Below are positions 9,382 to 17,857 of a stretch of DNA of 64,000 nucleotides, in pieces. Each line of letters opens with the position of its first letter. The first letter of the stretch is position 1. The notes under the pieces were generated by a model. That model had not been told where the DNA came from. It saw nothing but the letters and a program-made list of their open reading frames with translations, and made no database searches. The stretch spans positions 707,502-771,501 of the forward strand of contig NZ_LR733293.1 in the NCBI RefSeq assembly GCF_902506095.1, written 5' to 3'. Origin of the DNA: Arthrobacter sp. 9AX (GTDB lineage Bacteria > Actinomycetota > Actinomycetes > Actinomycetales > Micrococcaceae). A program made the position numbers and the translations under genes.

Positions 9382-10392
9382 CTAGCGTTCGCCTCCAGAG
9401 GTGTTGCCCGGAACGAATTCCGACGGCAGCACGGCCACCGGAACGATGACCACGTCATGGATTTTCCAGTCCATGGCAACGCAGGCTTCGCGCGCCGCTT
9501 GCAGTTGCTCGAAAGTGGGCGTTGTACGGCTCAAGGGAACAACGAAACACTCGGCGTGGAAGACGTGCCCCTCATCACGGATCCTGGAGCGCGCGTCTGC
9601 AACCCAGTCCAGGCCGCGAAGGTACCCATCCACCTGCCCGTGCAGCGGGTGCGGCCCGGCGTCGTTGTAGGTCATTGCCCTCTTGTCCATGAGCGCCGAA
9701 ACGGCGGCCCGCGTGTTGCGGACACCGTCACGCAGGATACTGGCGGCGATGATTAACGCCGCCGCATAGTCGGCCCACCACAGCCCGAGCCCGATTCCGG
9801 CCACCCCGGCCACCGCCGCCACCGCCGTCATCCAGTCCGCTTTGTTCATATCCGCATCGGCGTACAGGACTTTGTCGTGGAGTTTCCCGGCGAGCTTCAT
9901 CTTGGCCCTGCCCAGGAAAACAGGAGGGGCCGCCGTCAGCAGCATGACACCCATCATCAGCCAACCCAGCCAGACGGTGTTGCCGAAAAGGTCAAGGCCA
10001 CCGATGGTGGGATGTTCCCTGGCGAGCAACCCCAGGCCGGACTCCAACAGAAGGTACGCGCCCATCGCAGTCAGGGCCACGGCAGCCACCAGGTGTGCCA
10101 CGCCAGTGGCCCGGTGGTAGCCGTAGGGGTGGTCAACCGAAGGCGGTTTGCGGTTGATGCGGGCCGCCACCAGGAATGAGACAGGCGGCAGGAAGGAGAG
10201 CAGGTCCTCGATCCAGGCCGCCTTCATGGCCTGCGAGTTGCCCAGTACCAGGAACACCATGGTGGTGGAAACCGCAAGGAACACTAAGGTGACCCACTCA
10301 AGCTTGATGGCTTTGTGCAGCGCGTCGCGCTGTTCCGCGGGGAGTTCGGTGTGGCCGAACCGGACGGTGCCACTGCTCCTGACGTTTGTCAT
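9382..10392 (-). CDS. Cation diffusion facilitator family transporter
   Basis: A 336-aa membrane protein with about five to six helices in the first 210 residues and a cytoplasmic C-terminal domain. EDLLSFLPP (helix 2), HPYGYHRATG and the DADMNKADW block (helix 5) correspond to the positions that in CDF proteins form the metal sites, but the canonical HxxxD/DxxxD residues are altered, so the metal (or even cation) is uncertain. Its ATG overlaps the stop of the preceding lipoprotein gene by four bases, tying the two functionally. Confidence 0.8.
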   Translation of the reverse strand: MTNVRSSGTVRFGHTELPAEQRDALHKAIKLEWVTLVFLAVSTTMVFLVLGNSQAMKAAWIEDLLSFLPPVSFLVAARINRKPPSVDHPYGYHRATGVAHLVAAVALTAMGAYLLLESGLGLLAREHPTIGGLDLFGNTVWLGWLMMGVMLLTAAPPVFLGRAKMKLAGKLHDKVLYADADMNKADWMTAVAAVAGVAGIGLGLWWADYAAALIIAASILRDGVRNTRAAVSALMDKRAMTYNDAGPHPLHGQVDGYLRGLDWVADARSRIRDEGHVFHAECFVVPLSRTTPTFEQLQAAREACVAMDWKIHDVVIVPVAVLPSEFVPGNTSGGER

Positions 10393-10907
10393 TTCTGCTC
10401 CTTCGCTGCCATCAGGAACTGATCCAGCTCAAGCAGGAAGGCATTTTCGCCGAGGGGCACCAGCATGACGTGTTTGTGGATGTTGCCGCGTTCGTCGCGT
10501 GACTCAGCATAAGGACGGGTGAGGCCGGCATGCGTCACCCATGGCGTCTTGTCGTCCAGGCCGCCAATAACCAGGTCCAGCCCGCCATGCTTGAGCTCGT
10601 CGGCCAGGACTTGCTCAGTTCCGGCCACCCACTCAACCTCTGCGCCGAGTTGCGCGGCGAAATCCCGCACCAGCTCTGCGTCTTTTCCCTGAACGTCGCT
10701 GGTGGGGATATCGCCACTGCGGACATCGCCGCTGGCGGGCCCGGCAATCCGGACCCATTCTCCGTTGATGCTCGCACCTACACGCAGGGTTCCGCCCCTG
10801 GCCCTGTCGAGCGTTCCCTGCGGGTCTGCCGGGAAAGTACTCCCGCAGCCGGTGAGCAGCAGCAGGGCAGCCAGCAGTATTCCTGCCACATATCCTCCGC
10901 GCCGCAT
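10389..10907 (-). CDS. Shortened family-3 solute-binding lipoprotein
   Basis: A 172-aa lipoprotein (signal with LLTGC lipobox). The mature start GGTLRVGASINGEW and GKDAELVRDFAAQLGAEVEW ... LKHGGLDLVIGGLDD match domain 1 of the bacterial family-3 amino-acid binding proteins, and the tail HVMLVPLGENAFLLELDQFL matches their return strand and last helix. The whole second lobe (about 80 residues in a normal 250-aa member) is missing with the frame intact, so this is a compact one-lobed variant rather than a frameshift. No ABC permease is nearby; it is translationally coupled to a CDF transporter instead. Confidence 0.7.
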   Translation of the reverse strand: MRRGGYVAGILLAALLLLTGCGSTFPADPQGTLDRARGGTLRVGASINGEWVRIAGPASGDVRSGDIPTSDVQGKDAELVRDFAAQLGAEVEWVAGTEQVLADELKHGGLDLVIGGLDDKTPWVTHAGLTRPYAESRDERGNIHKHVMLVPLGENAFLLELDQFLMAAKEQK

Positions 10908-10986
10908 CCAGCTGCCTCCCTTCCCTCAGTACAAAGTCCAGTATTAGACAGCCTACTTACTTTTTTGACGGCGGTGCAGCAACACG

Positions 10987-11940
10987 TCAGCGCAGCAGGG
11001 TGTTGATCAGCCGTGCCGCAACCTTCGCCGTCCTGCCATCGATATCAAAGCCCGGGTTCAGCTCGGCGACGTCCAGGTGCAGCAGCTTCCCGGAACGGGC
11101 CACCTGCCGGCATACTGCGCTGATAACCGGAAGCGGTACGCCGTACGCCGCGGGCGCGCTGACGCCGGGGGCCACCGCGGCCGGCAGCACATCCAGGTCG
11201 ATGGTCAGGTAAAGGACGTCGATGTCCGCCAGGAACCCGTCCACGAACTCCCGTACCCGCTCCTGGTCGCAGTCCTCGTCCAGGAGATAGCGCACGCCCA
11301 GCTTCTGCGCGGTGTCGAACAAGGCGCGGGTGTTACTGGGCTCAAAGATGCCGACGACGGCGTAGCGGAATTCGCGCCCGGCGGCGGCTTCCGCGCGCGC
11401 CATCTGCAGGAACGGCGTGCCGGAGCCCGGAACGGGCTCGTCGCGGAGGTCGAAATGGGCGTCAAGGTTCAGGACGCCCAGCCGCTGGCCGCCCCGCACA
11501 GCGGCGGACGCTGCCACGCCGCAGTAGCTGGCAAACGCGGTTTCGTGGCCGCCGCCCAGCACCACGCTGAGCTGGCCGGCGTCGAGCATTGCCGCCACGG
11601 CCCGGCCGGCGCGCTCCTGGCCGGCCTCAAGGCCGCCCCCGGCGACCACTACATCGCCGGCGTCCGCTACGGCGCGCTCCAGGTGGAACGCCAGGGGGCC
11701 CAGGGCGGCGCGCAGCGCAGCCGGCGCCACGGCCGCGCCCGTGCGCCCTTTGTTCCGGCGCACCCCCTCGTCGCTGCAGAAGCCAAGCAGCACGGCAGGT
11801 TTCGTTCCGGCACCTGCCGGAGTGCCGCCGTCGTACGCCTCTACGGCCTGCCACCAGCGGCGATGCCCGGCACCGTCGCCATCGAACCTGCCGGTCCAGG
11901 GCTGGGGCGGGACGTCAACGGCAGGCAATGAGGCGGGCAT
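10987..11940 (-). CDS. hutG: Formimidoylglutamase (arginase/ureohydrolase family)
   Basis: A 317-aa Mn-dependent ureohydrolase. The metal motifs are visible: GGGHETAFAS, LNLDAHFDLR and TIDLDVLPAAVAPGVSAPA, ending with LDVAELNPGFDIDGRTAKVAARL. These, with the N-terminal WxGR(F)DG segment, fit HutG, which hydrolyses N-formimidoylglutamate to glutamate and formamide in histidine degradation. Agmatinase is the alternative, but the presence of hutUH at the window start supports HutG. It is transcribed away from the antiporter and lies 79 bases upstream of the lipoprotein gene. Confidence 0.82.
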   Translation of the reverse strand: MPASLPAVDVPPQPWTGRFDGDGAGHRRWWQAVEAYDGGTPAGAGTKPAVLLGFCSDEGVRRNKGRTGAAVAPAALRAALGPLAFHLERAVADAGDVVVAGGGLEAGQERAGRAVAAMLDAGQLSVVLGGGHETAFASYCGVAASAAVRGGQRLGVLNLDAHFDLRDEPVPGSGTPFLQMARAEAAAGREFRYAVVGIFEPSNTRALFDTAQKLGVRYLLDEDCDQERVREFVDGFLADIDVLYLTIDLDVLPAAVAPGVSAPAAYGVPLPVISAVCRQVARSGKLLHLDVAELNPGFDIDGRTAKVAARLINTLLR

Positions 11941-12191
11941 GGTTCAAGCTCACCCCATGGCAGGGGCGGAAACCAGCAGCGCCGCCGTCATTGTGTCTGG
12001 ATCCCAAGATCCTCCGGGGAGTTCCTGGTCAGGTAAGAGGACTTTCCCGGCGTTTTGCCCTGCATATCCGGACAAAATTCATGGGGCGGGTGGGCGCGGT
12101 GGGCAGACGATATGGTGGAGCAAGCCCCTTCCGGGACCCAAGCGCCAACGTGCCCGGCAGGGCGCACAGACCCAGGCCGGAGAACAGCGTT

Positions 12192-13496
12192 ATGTTTGAA
12201 GCCCCCAACATCCTGTTTGCTGCCGCCGGGATTGCGGTGTTCACCGCCGCGGTGCTCCCCAAGCTGCTGCGCAACGTGCCCTTCTCCATGCCCATGGTTT
12301 TCCTCGGCGCGGGCATGGCCGCGTTCGCCCTCATTCCCACCCTTCCGGATCCGGATCCGGTGGCCCACGGCGACTTTGTCCTGCACCTGGCCGAAGTCTG
12401 CGTCATCATTTCCCTGATGGGTGCGGGCCTGGCCCTGGACCGGCCGGTGGGGCGGCGGCTGTGGTCCACTACGTGGCGGCTGCTGGGGATCGCCATGCCG
12501 CTGTGCATCATCGGACTGACCCTGCTGGGGCTCTGGTTCCTGGGGCTGGGCCTGGGCGCTGCCCTGCTGGTGGCGTCCAGCCTCGCGCCGACGGACCCCG
12601 TCCTCGCCTCCGAGGTACAGGTGGGGGAGCCGGCAGATGCCGACGACGGCACGGAAAAGGAGGACGAGGTGCGGTTTGGCCTGACTTCCGAGGCCGGCCT
12701 CAACGACGGACTGGCGTTTCCGTTCGTCTACCTTGCCATCGCCATCAGCATCGCCGGGTCATCCCCATCGGCGTGGTTTCCCGGGTGGTTCGGCGTGGAC
12801 GTGCTGTGGCGGCTCGCGGTGGGGCTGCTCCTGGGATTCCTGACCGGCAAGGCCCTGGCCAGGCTTTTCTTCTCCGCGCGCGCCGACAGCCTGCGGCTGT
12901 CCAACCACTCCGAGGGCTTTGTGGCGCTCGCCGCCACGTTCCTGGCCTACGGCGTCACCGAAATGATGGAGGGCTACGGGTTCATCGCGGTGTTTGTCTG
13001 CGCCGTGACCATCCGCGCCGCTGAGCGCACGCACGGCTACCACCGGATCCTGCACTCCTATGTGCAGCAGCTGGAACGGCTTCTCACCGTGGTGATCCTG
13101 GTCCTGCTGGGCGGTGCCATTGCGCGTGGCCTGCTGGACGGGATCGGCTGGGCCGAGCTGCTGGTGGCACTGGCCTTCCTGCTGGTGGTGCGGCCGGTGG
13201 CGGGGTGGCTGGGGCTGCTGGGCGGCAAGACCGGCCCGCGGGAACGGATCGCCCTCTCGTTCTTCGGGATCCGGGGAATCGGCTCGCTGTATTACCTGTC
13301 CTTTGCACTGGGCAAGGGACAGTTCGCGGGCCAGGCGGAATGGCTGTGGGCCTTTGTGGGCCTGGTGGTGGCGCTGTCAATCGTGATCCACGGCGCCACC
13401 ACCTCGCCGCTGATGAACCGGCTGGACAGGCTCCGCGTGCGGAAGGCCCGTGCGGTGTCCGGAGACGAGGGCATGGCCCCCAACACCCCCGTGTAG
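12192..13496 (+). CDS. Sodium/proton antiporter, CPA1 (NhaP-like) family
   Basis: The frame is open far upstream but that part is antisense to hutG; ATG 12192 with GGAGAA nine bases ahead gives a 434-aa protein beginning directly with the first helix. It has 11-13 hydrophobic segments, the SSLAPTDPVLASEVQ block (ASLAPTDPVLA is the CPA1 unwound helix) and FGLTSEAGLNDGLAFPF, which carries the ND ion-binding pair. It exports Na+ (or K+) for H+ and contributes to pH and salt homeostasis. Confidence 0.9.
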   Translation: MFEAPNILFAAAGIAVFTAAVLPKLLRNVPFSMPMVFLGAGMAAFALIPTLPDPDPVAHGDFVLHLAEVCVIISLMGAGLALDRPVGRRLWSTTWRLLGIAMPLCIIGLTLLGLWFLGLGLGAALLVASSLAPTDPVLASEVQVGEPADADDGTEKEDEVRFGLTSEAGLNDGLAFPFVYLAIAISIAGSSPSAWFPGWFGVDVLWRLAVGLLLGFLTGKALARLFFSARADSLRLSNHSEGFVALAATFLAYGVTEMMEGYGFIAVFVCAVTIRAAERTHGYHRILHSYVQQLERLLTVVILVLLGGAIARGLLDGIGWAELLVALAFLLVVRPVAGWLGLLGGKTGPRERIALSFFGIRGIGSLYYLSFALGKGQFAGQAEWLWAFVGLVVALSIVIHGATTSPLMNRLDRLRVRKARAVSGDEGMAPNTPV

Positions 13497-13501
13497 GCGG
13501 T

Positions 13502-14947
13502 CTAGAGCATGCCGGCGGCGGCCTCGATGGGACCGATCGCGAAGAACAGCAGGAACGCCCCGGCCACTGCCCACATCAGCGGGTGGATGTCCTTTGCCCT
13601 GCCTTGGACGGTGCGGATCAGGACGTAGGCGATGAAGCCGGCCCCCAGGCCGTTGGCGATGGAGTAGGTGAACGGCATCAGCGTGAACGTCAGGAAGGCC
13701 GGGATGGCGATCCCCCAGTCCTGCCAGTCGATCTTGCCCACCTGGGACACCATCATGAAGCCCACCACCACCAGGGCCGGAGCCACAGCCTCGAAGGGAA
13801 CCAGGTTGATGAGCGGAGTGAAGAACATGGCCACCAGGAACAGCAGGCCGGTGACGATCGAGGCCACGCCGGTGCGGGCGCCTTCACCGATGCCGGCGCC
13901 GGCTTCAACGTAGATCTGGTTGGAGGACACGGACGCGCCGCCGCCAACGATCGCGCCGAGCGCGTCCACCTGCAGGACCCTGTCGACGTCGGGAATGTTG
14001 CCGTGCTCGTCCACCGTGCCGGCTTCGTTGGCCAGGCCCACCATGGTGCCCATGGCGTCGAAGAAGATGCTGAGCAGGATCACGAACGCCAGCAGGGTGG
14101 CGGCCACAAAGCCGAGGTGTTCGAAGGCGCCGAATGGGTTGGCCTTGCCGATCAGGGACAGGTCCGGGGCAGCCCATTCGCTGAAGGTGGGCGCCACCAG
14201 GGACCAGCCCTGCGGGTTGAAGGGCTTGCCCGGCTGGACGCTGGGCCCAATGTGCAGGGTCATTTCCGCGATCACGGCAATCACCGTGGAGGTGATGATG
14301 CCAATCAGGATGGCGCCCTTGACCTTACGCACCACCAAGGCGATGGTCAGGATCAGGCCAAAAACGAACACGGCCGTGGGCCAGCCCAGGAGCTTGCCGT
14401 CAAAGCCAAGGCCCACCGGCACGGTAGTGCCCGCCACGTCCGGGATGCGGCGGACGAAGCCGGCGTTCACCAGCCCGATCAGTGCGATGAAGAGCCCGAT
14501 GCCCACCACGATGGCAGTCTTGAGGCCCTCCGGCACTGCCTTGAACACGGCGGTGCGGAATCCGGTGAGGACCAGGATCAGCATGGTAACGCCGGAGATC
14601 ACCACCAGGCCCATCATGTCCGGCCAGGTCAGGCCGGGGTTGGTGGCGACGGTGACCGCCACGAAGGCGTTGACCCCAAGCCCGGTGGCCAGCGCGAAGG
14701 GGTGCCTGGCCCAGGCCCCCATCAGGATGGTCAGGATGCCGGCCACAAAGGCCGTCACGGCGGCAACGGCAGGAAACCCGAGCGTGGTGCCGCTGGAGTC
14801 CGGACCGGAGAGGATCAGGGGGTTCAGCACCACGATGTAGCTCATGGCGAAGAAGGTGGCGAAGCCGCCGCGGATCTCGCGGGACCAGTTGGAGCCGCGC
14901 TCGGTGACCTTGAAGTACCGGTCCATGGCAGAGCCTTGCTTAAGCAT
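13502..14947 (-). CDS. NCS2 family purine permease (AzgA-like)
   Basis: A 481-aa permease with about 12-14 helices. Motifs of the AzgA/PurP (adenine, guanine, hypoxanthine) branch are clear: REIRGGFATFFAMSYIVVLNP, ATGLGVNAFVA, FFDAMGTMVGLANEAG and GGASVSSNQIYVEAGAGIGEGARTGV. GGAGGA lies just before the ATG. It imports purine bases with protons. The gene is divergent from the copper protein with 113 bp between, and converges on the antiporter with only five bases between stops. Confidence 0.92.
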   Translation of the reverse strand: MLKQGSAMDRYFKVTERGSNWSREIRGGFATFFAMSYIVVLNPLILSGPDSSGTTLGFPAVAAVTAFVAGILTILMGAWARHPFALATGLGVNAFVAVTVATNPGLTWPDMMGLVVISGVTMLILVLTGFRTAVFKAVPEGLKTAIVVGIGLFIALIGLVNAGFVRRIPDVAGTTVPVGLGFDGKLLGWPTAVFVFGLILTIALVVRKVKGAILIGIITSTVIAVIAEMTLHIGPSVQPGKPFNPQGWSLVAPTFSEWAAPDLSLIGKANPFGAFEHLGFVAATLLAFVILLSIFFDAMGTMVGLANEAGTVDEHGNIPDVDRVLQVDALGAIVGGGASVSSNQIYVEAGAGIGEGARTGVASIVTGLLFLVAMFFTPLINLVPFEAVAPALVVVGFMMVSQVGKIDWQDWGIAIPAFLTFTLMPFTYSIANGLGAGFIAYVLIRTVQGRAKDIHPLMWAVAGAFLLFFAIGPIEAAAGML

Positions 14948-15060
14948 TAGTCCTCCGGGGAAGTCTGTGGGGATACCTGAATCCTATGGCCCGTCCGGCG
15001 GTGTGCCCGCCAATTTCGCCTAGTCTGTTAGGAAGCCAACACCAAGGGAGCAGTCCAAGC

Positions 15061-15666
15061 ATGGGTTCCATCCGCCGCCAGTTACTGAGCTTTGTGCTCG
15101 GGTCCTTCATCTGTGCCGCCGCCGTCCTGGGCCTGGCCGGTCCGGCCGCCGCTCACGACGCCGCCGAATCCAGCAGCCCCGCGCAGGGCGCCTCGGTGGC
15201 CGTGGTGCCGGAACAGGTGTCGGTGACCTTCAACAACAACCCGCTGGGAATCGGTTCATCCTTCTCGGTCAAGGACGCCGCGGGCACGGAATGGGCAGAC
15301 GGAACCGTGGAGATCGTGGACAACGTGGCCAGCCAGAAGCTCAAGGCCGGCGCTCCGGCGGGCCAATACACGGTTGCCTGGCGGGTGGTCAGCTCTGACT
15401 CGCACCCCATTGAGGGGACCTTCAGTTTCACGGCAGCCGCCGCTGCCGGCGGGGCTGCCACTTCAGCAGGTACGACGGCGGCCGCAACAGTTCCGGCCAT
15501 CGGCACCGCCCAGCCGGGACAGACAGCGGCGCCGGAGTCCACCGGTTCGGGCGAGCCGTTCCAGTGGAGCATCGTGCTCTTCGCCGCTGTTGCGGTGGGG
15601 CTGCTTGCCACCCTCGCCTTCCTGGCCCGCCGCAGGCTCGCGGCCGGCAGGGACGACGAAGGCTGA
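15061..15666 (+). CDS. CopC-like copper resistance protein, membrane anchored
   Basis: ATG 15061 with AAGGGAG upstream gives 201 aa. A signal peptide ends ...GPAAA, so the mature protein begins with H32, the N-terminal His of the CopC type I Cu(II) site (His brace); the partner DSHP with H115 is also present. A Ser/Thr/Ala-rich linker leads to a C-terminal helix (WSIVLFAAVAVGLLATLAFL) with an RRR stop-transfer, so it is anchored outside the membrane as in YcnC/CopC proteins of actinobacteria. No copD or ycnI neighbour is present. Confidence 0.88.
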   Translation: MGSIRRQLLSFVLGSFICAAAVLGLAGPAAAHDAAESSSPAQGASVAVVPEQVSVTFNNNPLGIGSSFSVKDAAGTEWADGTVEIVDNVASQKLKAGAPAGQYTVAWRVVSSDSHPIEGTFSFTAAAAAGGAATSAGTTAAATVPAIGTAQPGQTAAPESTGSGEPFQWSIVLFAAVAVGLLATLAFLARRRLAAGRDDEG

Positions 15667-15672
15667 GCGGCG

Positions 15673-16308
15673 CTACCAGGACAGGATCGCCAGGCTTCCG
15701 GTAAGCGGGGTTGCACCGCCGGGCGGGTTGACCTTGGAGGAAATGGCGTGGCCCACCGTTTTGGCCTGGCGGAGCACTTCCTTGGGGGACGGGGTGATCA
15801 GTTCGCCCACACCCACCAGGTAGATCCCGATGGCGCGCATGGCGGCGACGAGGTTGCGGCCCACGGCGATGCCGAAGTCGTTGATCATCCGCCGCAGCTG
15901 GCTGTGCGCGCACCGGGTCAGTACGATGTGGTCGGCCACCAGGATGCCGGTGGGGGTGTGCACCTCCCAGTGCGGAGCAACGCTCCCCGCAGCGGTGTCC
16001 TTCACCATGGTGAGCTGGACAGCGCGGGTGGTATTCCGGACGTCCACGTGGTGGCTGGCCGCGTAGTTGCGCAGATGCCGCAGGATCTCGTTCCGCTCAC
16101 GGAGGGTCACCGGGTCCGCTGCGTCACAGCGCTGGAGGGATGCTGTGTTGGCCGGCTGCGCCGCACCCAGGATGTCCAGGCCGTCCACCACTATCGAATC
16201 AACCCCGCGGCGGCACAGTTCGGTGGCCACGGCCAGGCCTGACAGGCCGGTGCCAATGATCACGGTGGTGGTCTGCTCGGTCCCGGCATTCCCAGGCATG
16301 CTTGACAC
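15673..16308 (-). CDS. Shortened FAD-binding (flavin monooxygenase-like) protein
   Basis: A 211-aa protein whose N-terminus VIIGTGLSGLAVATELCRRG is a GxGxxG dinucleotide-binding fold and whose C-terminus RAIGIYLVGVGELITPSPKEVLRQAKTVGHAI resembles the closing segment of flavoprotein oxidoreductases. Flavoprotein monooxygenases of this type are normally 350-500 aa; the substrate and NAD(P)H domains are reduced or lost, yet the frame is continuous. It may be a minimal flavoprotein, a regulator, or a decaying gene. It converges on the copper gene with six bases between stops. Confidence 0.6.
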   Translation of the reverse strand: MSSMPGNAGTEQTTTVIIGTGLSGLAVATELCRRGVDSIVVDGLDILGAAQPANTASLQRCDAADPVTLRERNEILRHLRNYAASHHVDVRNTTRAVQLTMVKDTAAGSVAPHWEVHTPTGILVADHIVLTRCAHSQLRRMINDFGIAVGRNLVAAMRAIGIYLVGVGELITPSPKEVLRQAKTVGHAISSKVNPPGGATPLTGSLAILSW

Positions 16309-16792
16309 TACAGGTTCCCTCCTTCGAAGATTCGGCAGGTGCGGGCGTCCTCGCCCACGCGCGTCCCGTTACCCCCAAAGTCCGGCCGCAGCGCATGGCC
16401 CGGGCAGCCTTGGCTCGAATGGCAGCAGGCGTCCCGGACCAACAATGTCCTGAAGACTACAGAACATTTGCAGTGCTGGATAGCCCAATCCGCAAACATT
16501 CTCCTGCGGGTGAACACGCTTACCCCGGCACCGCCGAAAGGGCGCTGCCGGCACGGCCGTCCAGCCCCCTGCAGCACCGCTCATAAGCCCGTCGCAGCAC
16601 CGCGGAAAGCCTGTGGATAACGTGCCCTTTGCCGCCCTGAACAGGCTTGCTAAGGAACGGTGGACGGAGAATAGTGAGAACTGGAAGCGGGCCTTCCTGC
16701 GCAGCGGCTGCTGCGGAACGGGTGCACGGGGAACAGTCCGGTTTCTGGCAGAATAGCCGCAACATACGGCAGTATCGCGAGGAGGCGGCCCC
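16309..16792. other. Intergenic region, no gene seen (484 bp)
   Basis: Lies between two divergent genes. No open frame here has a ribosome site and coding-like composition. The 16440-16500 part is AT-richer than its surroundings and is the likely promoter area for the flavoprotein. The only clear signal is GAGGAGG at 16779-16785, the ribosome site of the downstream USP gene. Confidence 0.5.
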
Positions 16793-17830
16793 ATGGGCGC
16801 ACAAGAGTTGCATCCGGACCCGGCGCGGGACAGCGGTGGTACTCCTGCTGCTCCCGACGGGATTGTTGTCGGCGTGGACGGATCGGACCACGGCCAGTGT
16901 GCTCTGGTCTGGGCCGCACGGGAAGCCCGGCGGCGCCGGCGGCCCCTGCATATCGTGACCGCCTATTCCGTGCCCATCTTCGCCGCCTCAGGGCTGGACG
17001 GCGGATACGCCACGGTGGATGACTCGGTGATCCGCGAGGGTGCGGAAGCTGTGGTGAAGCAGGCCATGGAGAAGGTTTCCGCGTATGACATCGACGTGAG
17101 CGCCTCGGTGGAGAACGGAGACGCGTCGGGGGTTCTGCTGGAGATGTCCCGGACGGCGGAGCTCCTGGTGTTCGGCACCCGCGGGCGGGGCGGTTTTGTG
17201 GGCAGGCTCCTGGGCTCCGTCAGCAGCGCGCTGCCGGCCCATGCAAAGTGCCCCACGGTCACCGTTCCCCTGGTGTGCTCGGACCGGCTGGGCGAAACCA
17301 CGGAGGACAAGCGCGTCAGGGCCGAGCAGGCCAAAGCCGGGCACCAGCGCGTGGAGAACGTAGTGGTGGTGGGCGTTGACGGTTCAGAACAGGCCCGTGT
17401 TGCGGTCCTCGAAGCCGCGGACCAGGCCGTACGCCTGGGCGCGCAGCTCCGGGTGGTCTGCGCCGTGCCGCAGTACAGCGGTTCGCTGGCCTGGGTCCCC
17501 GCGCCCATGGACCGCAAAGCGCTCTTCGCGGACATCCAGGTCACCCTGGACGCCGGCATGGCCTGGCTGCGGAGCCACTACCCCAACCTGTCAGCCGAGT
17601 CCGAACTGCTGGACGGCTCTCCCGTGGATGTGCTGGTCGAAGCCAGCCGGCATGTGGAGCTGGTGGTGGTGGGCACCCGCGGCCGCGGCGGCTTCACGGG
17701 CATGCTCCTGGGGTCCACATCCGACGGCATCCTGCACCACGCGAAAGGGCCGGTGATGGTGGTTCCGGACCGTGAGGACCCACGTCTGGCTGACCGGGCG
17801 CGCTTCGGTCCCATCCTCGGCGCCGCCTGA
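16793..17830 (+). CDS. Tandem-domain universal stress protein
   Basis: A 345-aa protein with two complete Usp domains: residues about 20-155 (IVVGVDGSDHGQCALVWAA ... GTRGRGGFVGRLLGSVSSAL) and 190-330 (VVVVGVDGSEQARVAVLEA ... GTRGRGGFTGMLLGSTSDGI). Both keep the G-x2-G-x9-G-S ATP-binding signature. GAGGAGG lies eight bases before the ATG. Tandem Usps of this kind occur in stress and dormancy regulons of actinobacteria. It is 27 bases upstream of the Rph-like gene, so the two are probably one operon. Confidence 0.92.
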   Translation: MGAQELHPDPARDSGGTPAAPDGIVVGVDGSDHGQCALVWAAREARRRRRPLHIVTAYSVPIFAASGLDGGYATVDDSVIREGAEAVVKQAMEKVSAYDIDVSASVENGDASGVLLEMSRTAELLVFGTRGRGGFVGRLLGSVSSALPAHAKCPTVTVPLVCSDRLGETTEDKRVRAEQAKAGHQRVENVVVVGVDGSEQARVAVLEAADQAVRLGAQLRVVCAVPQYSGSLAWVPAPMDRKALFADIQVTLDAGMAWLRSHYPNLSAESELLDGSPVDVLVEASRHVELVVVGTRGRGGFTGMLLGSTSDGILHHAKGPVMVVPDREDPRLADRARFGPILGAA

Positions 17831-17857
17831 TCCCGGCCCGCCCCAGGGAGCGCCGCA

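Noticed and set aside
11589..12191. The upstream 200 codons of the long antiporter frame
   Set aside because: Antisense to hutG; the ATG at 12192 has a ribosome site and begins the first membrane helix.
13205..14950. A 581-codon + strand frame overlapping the purine permease gene
   Set aside because: Antisense to a clear NCS2 permease; highly biased His/Gln/Gly residues show it is a mirror of the real reading frame.
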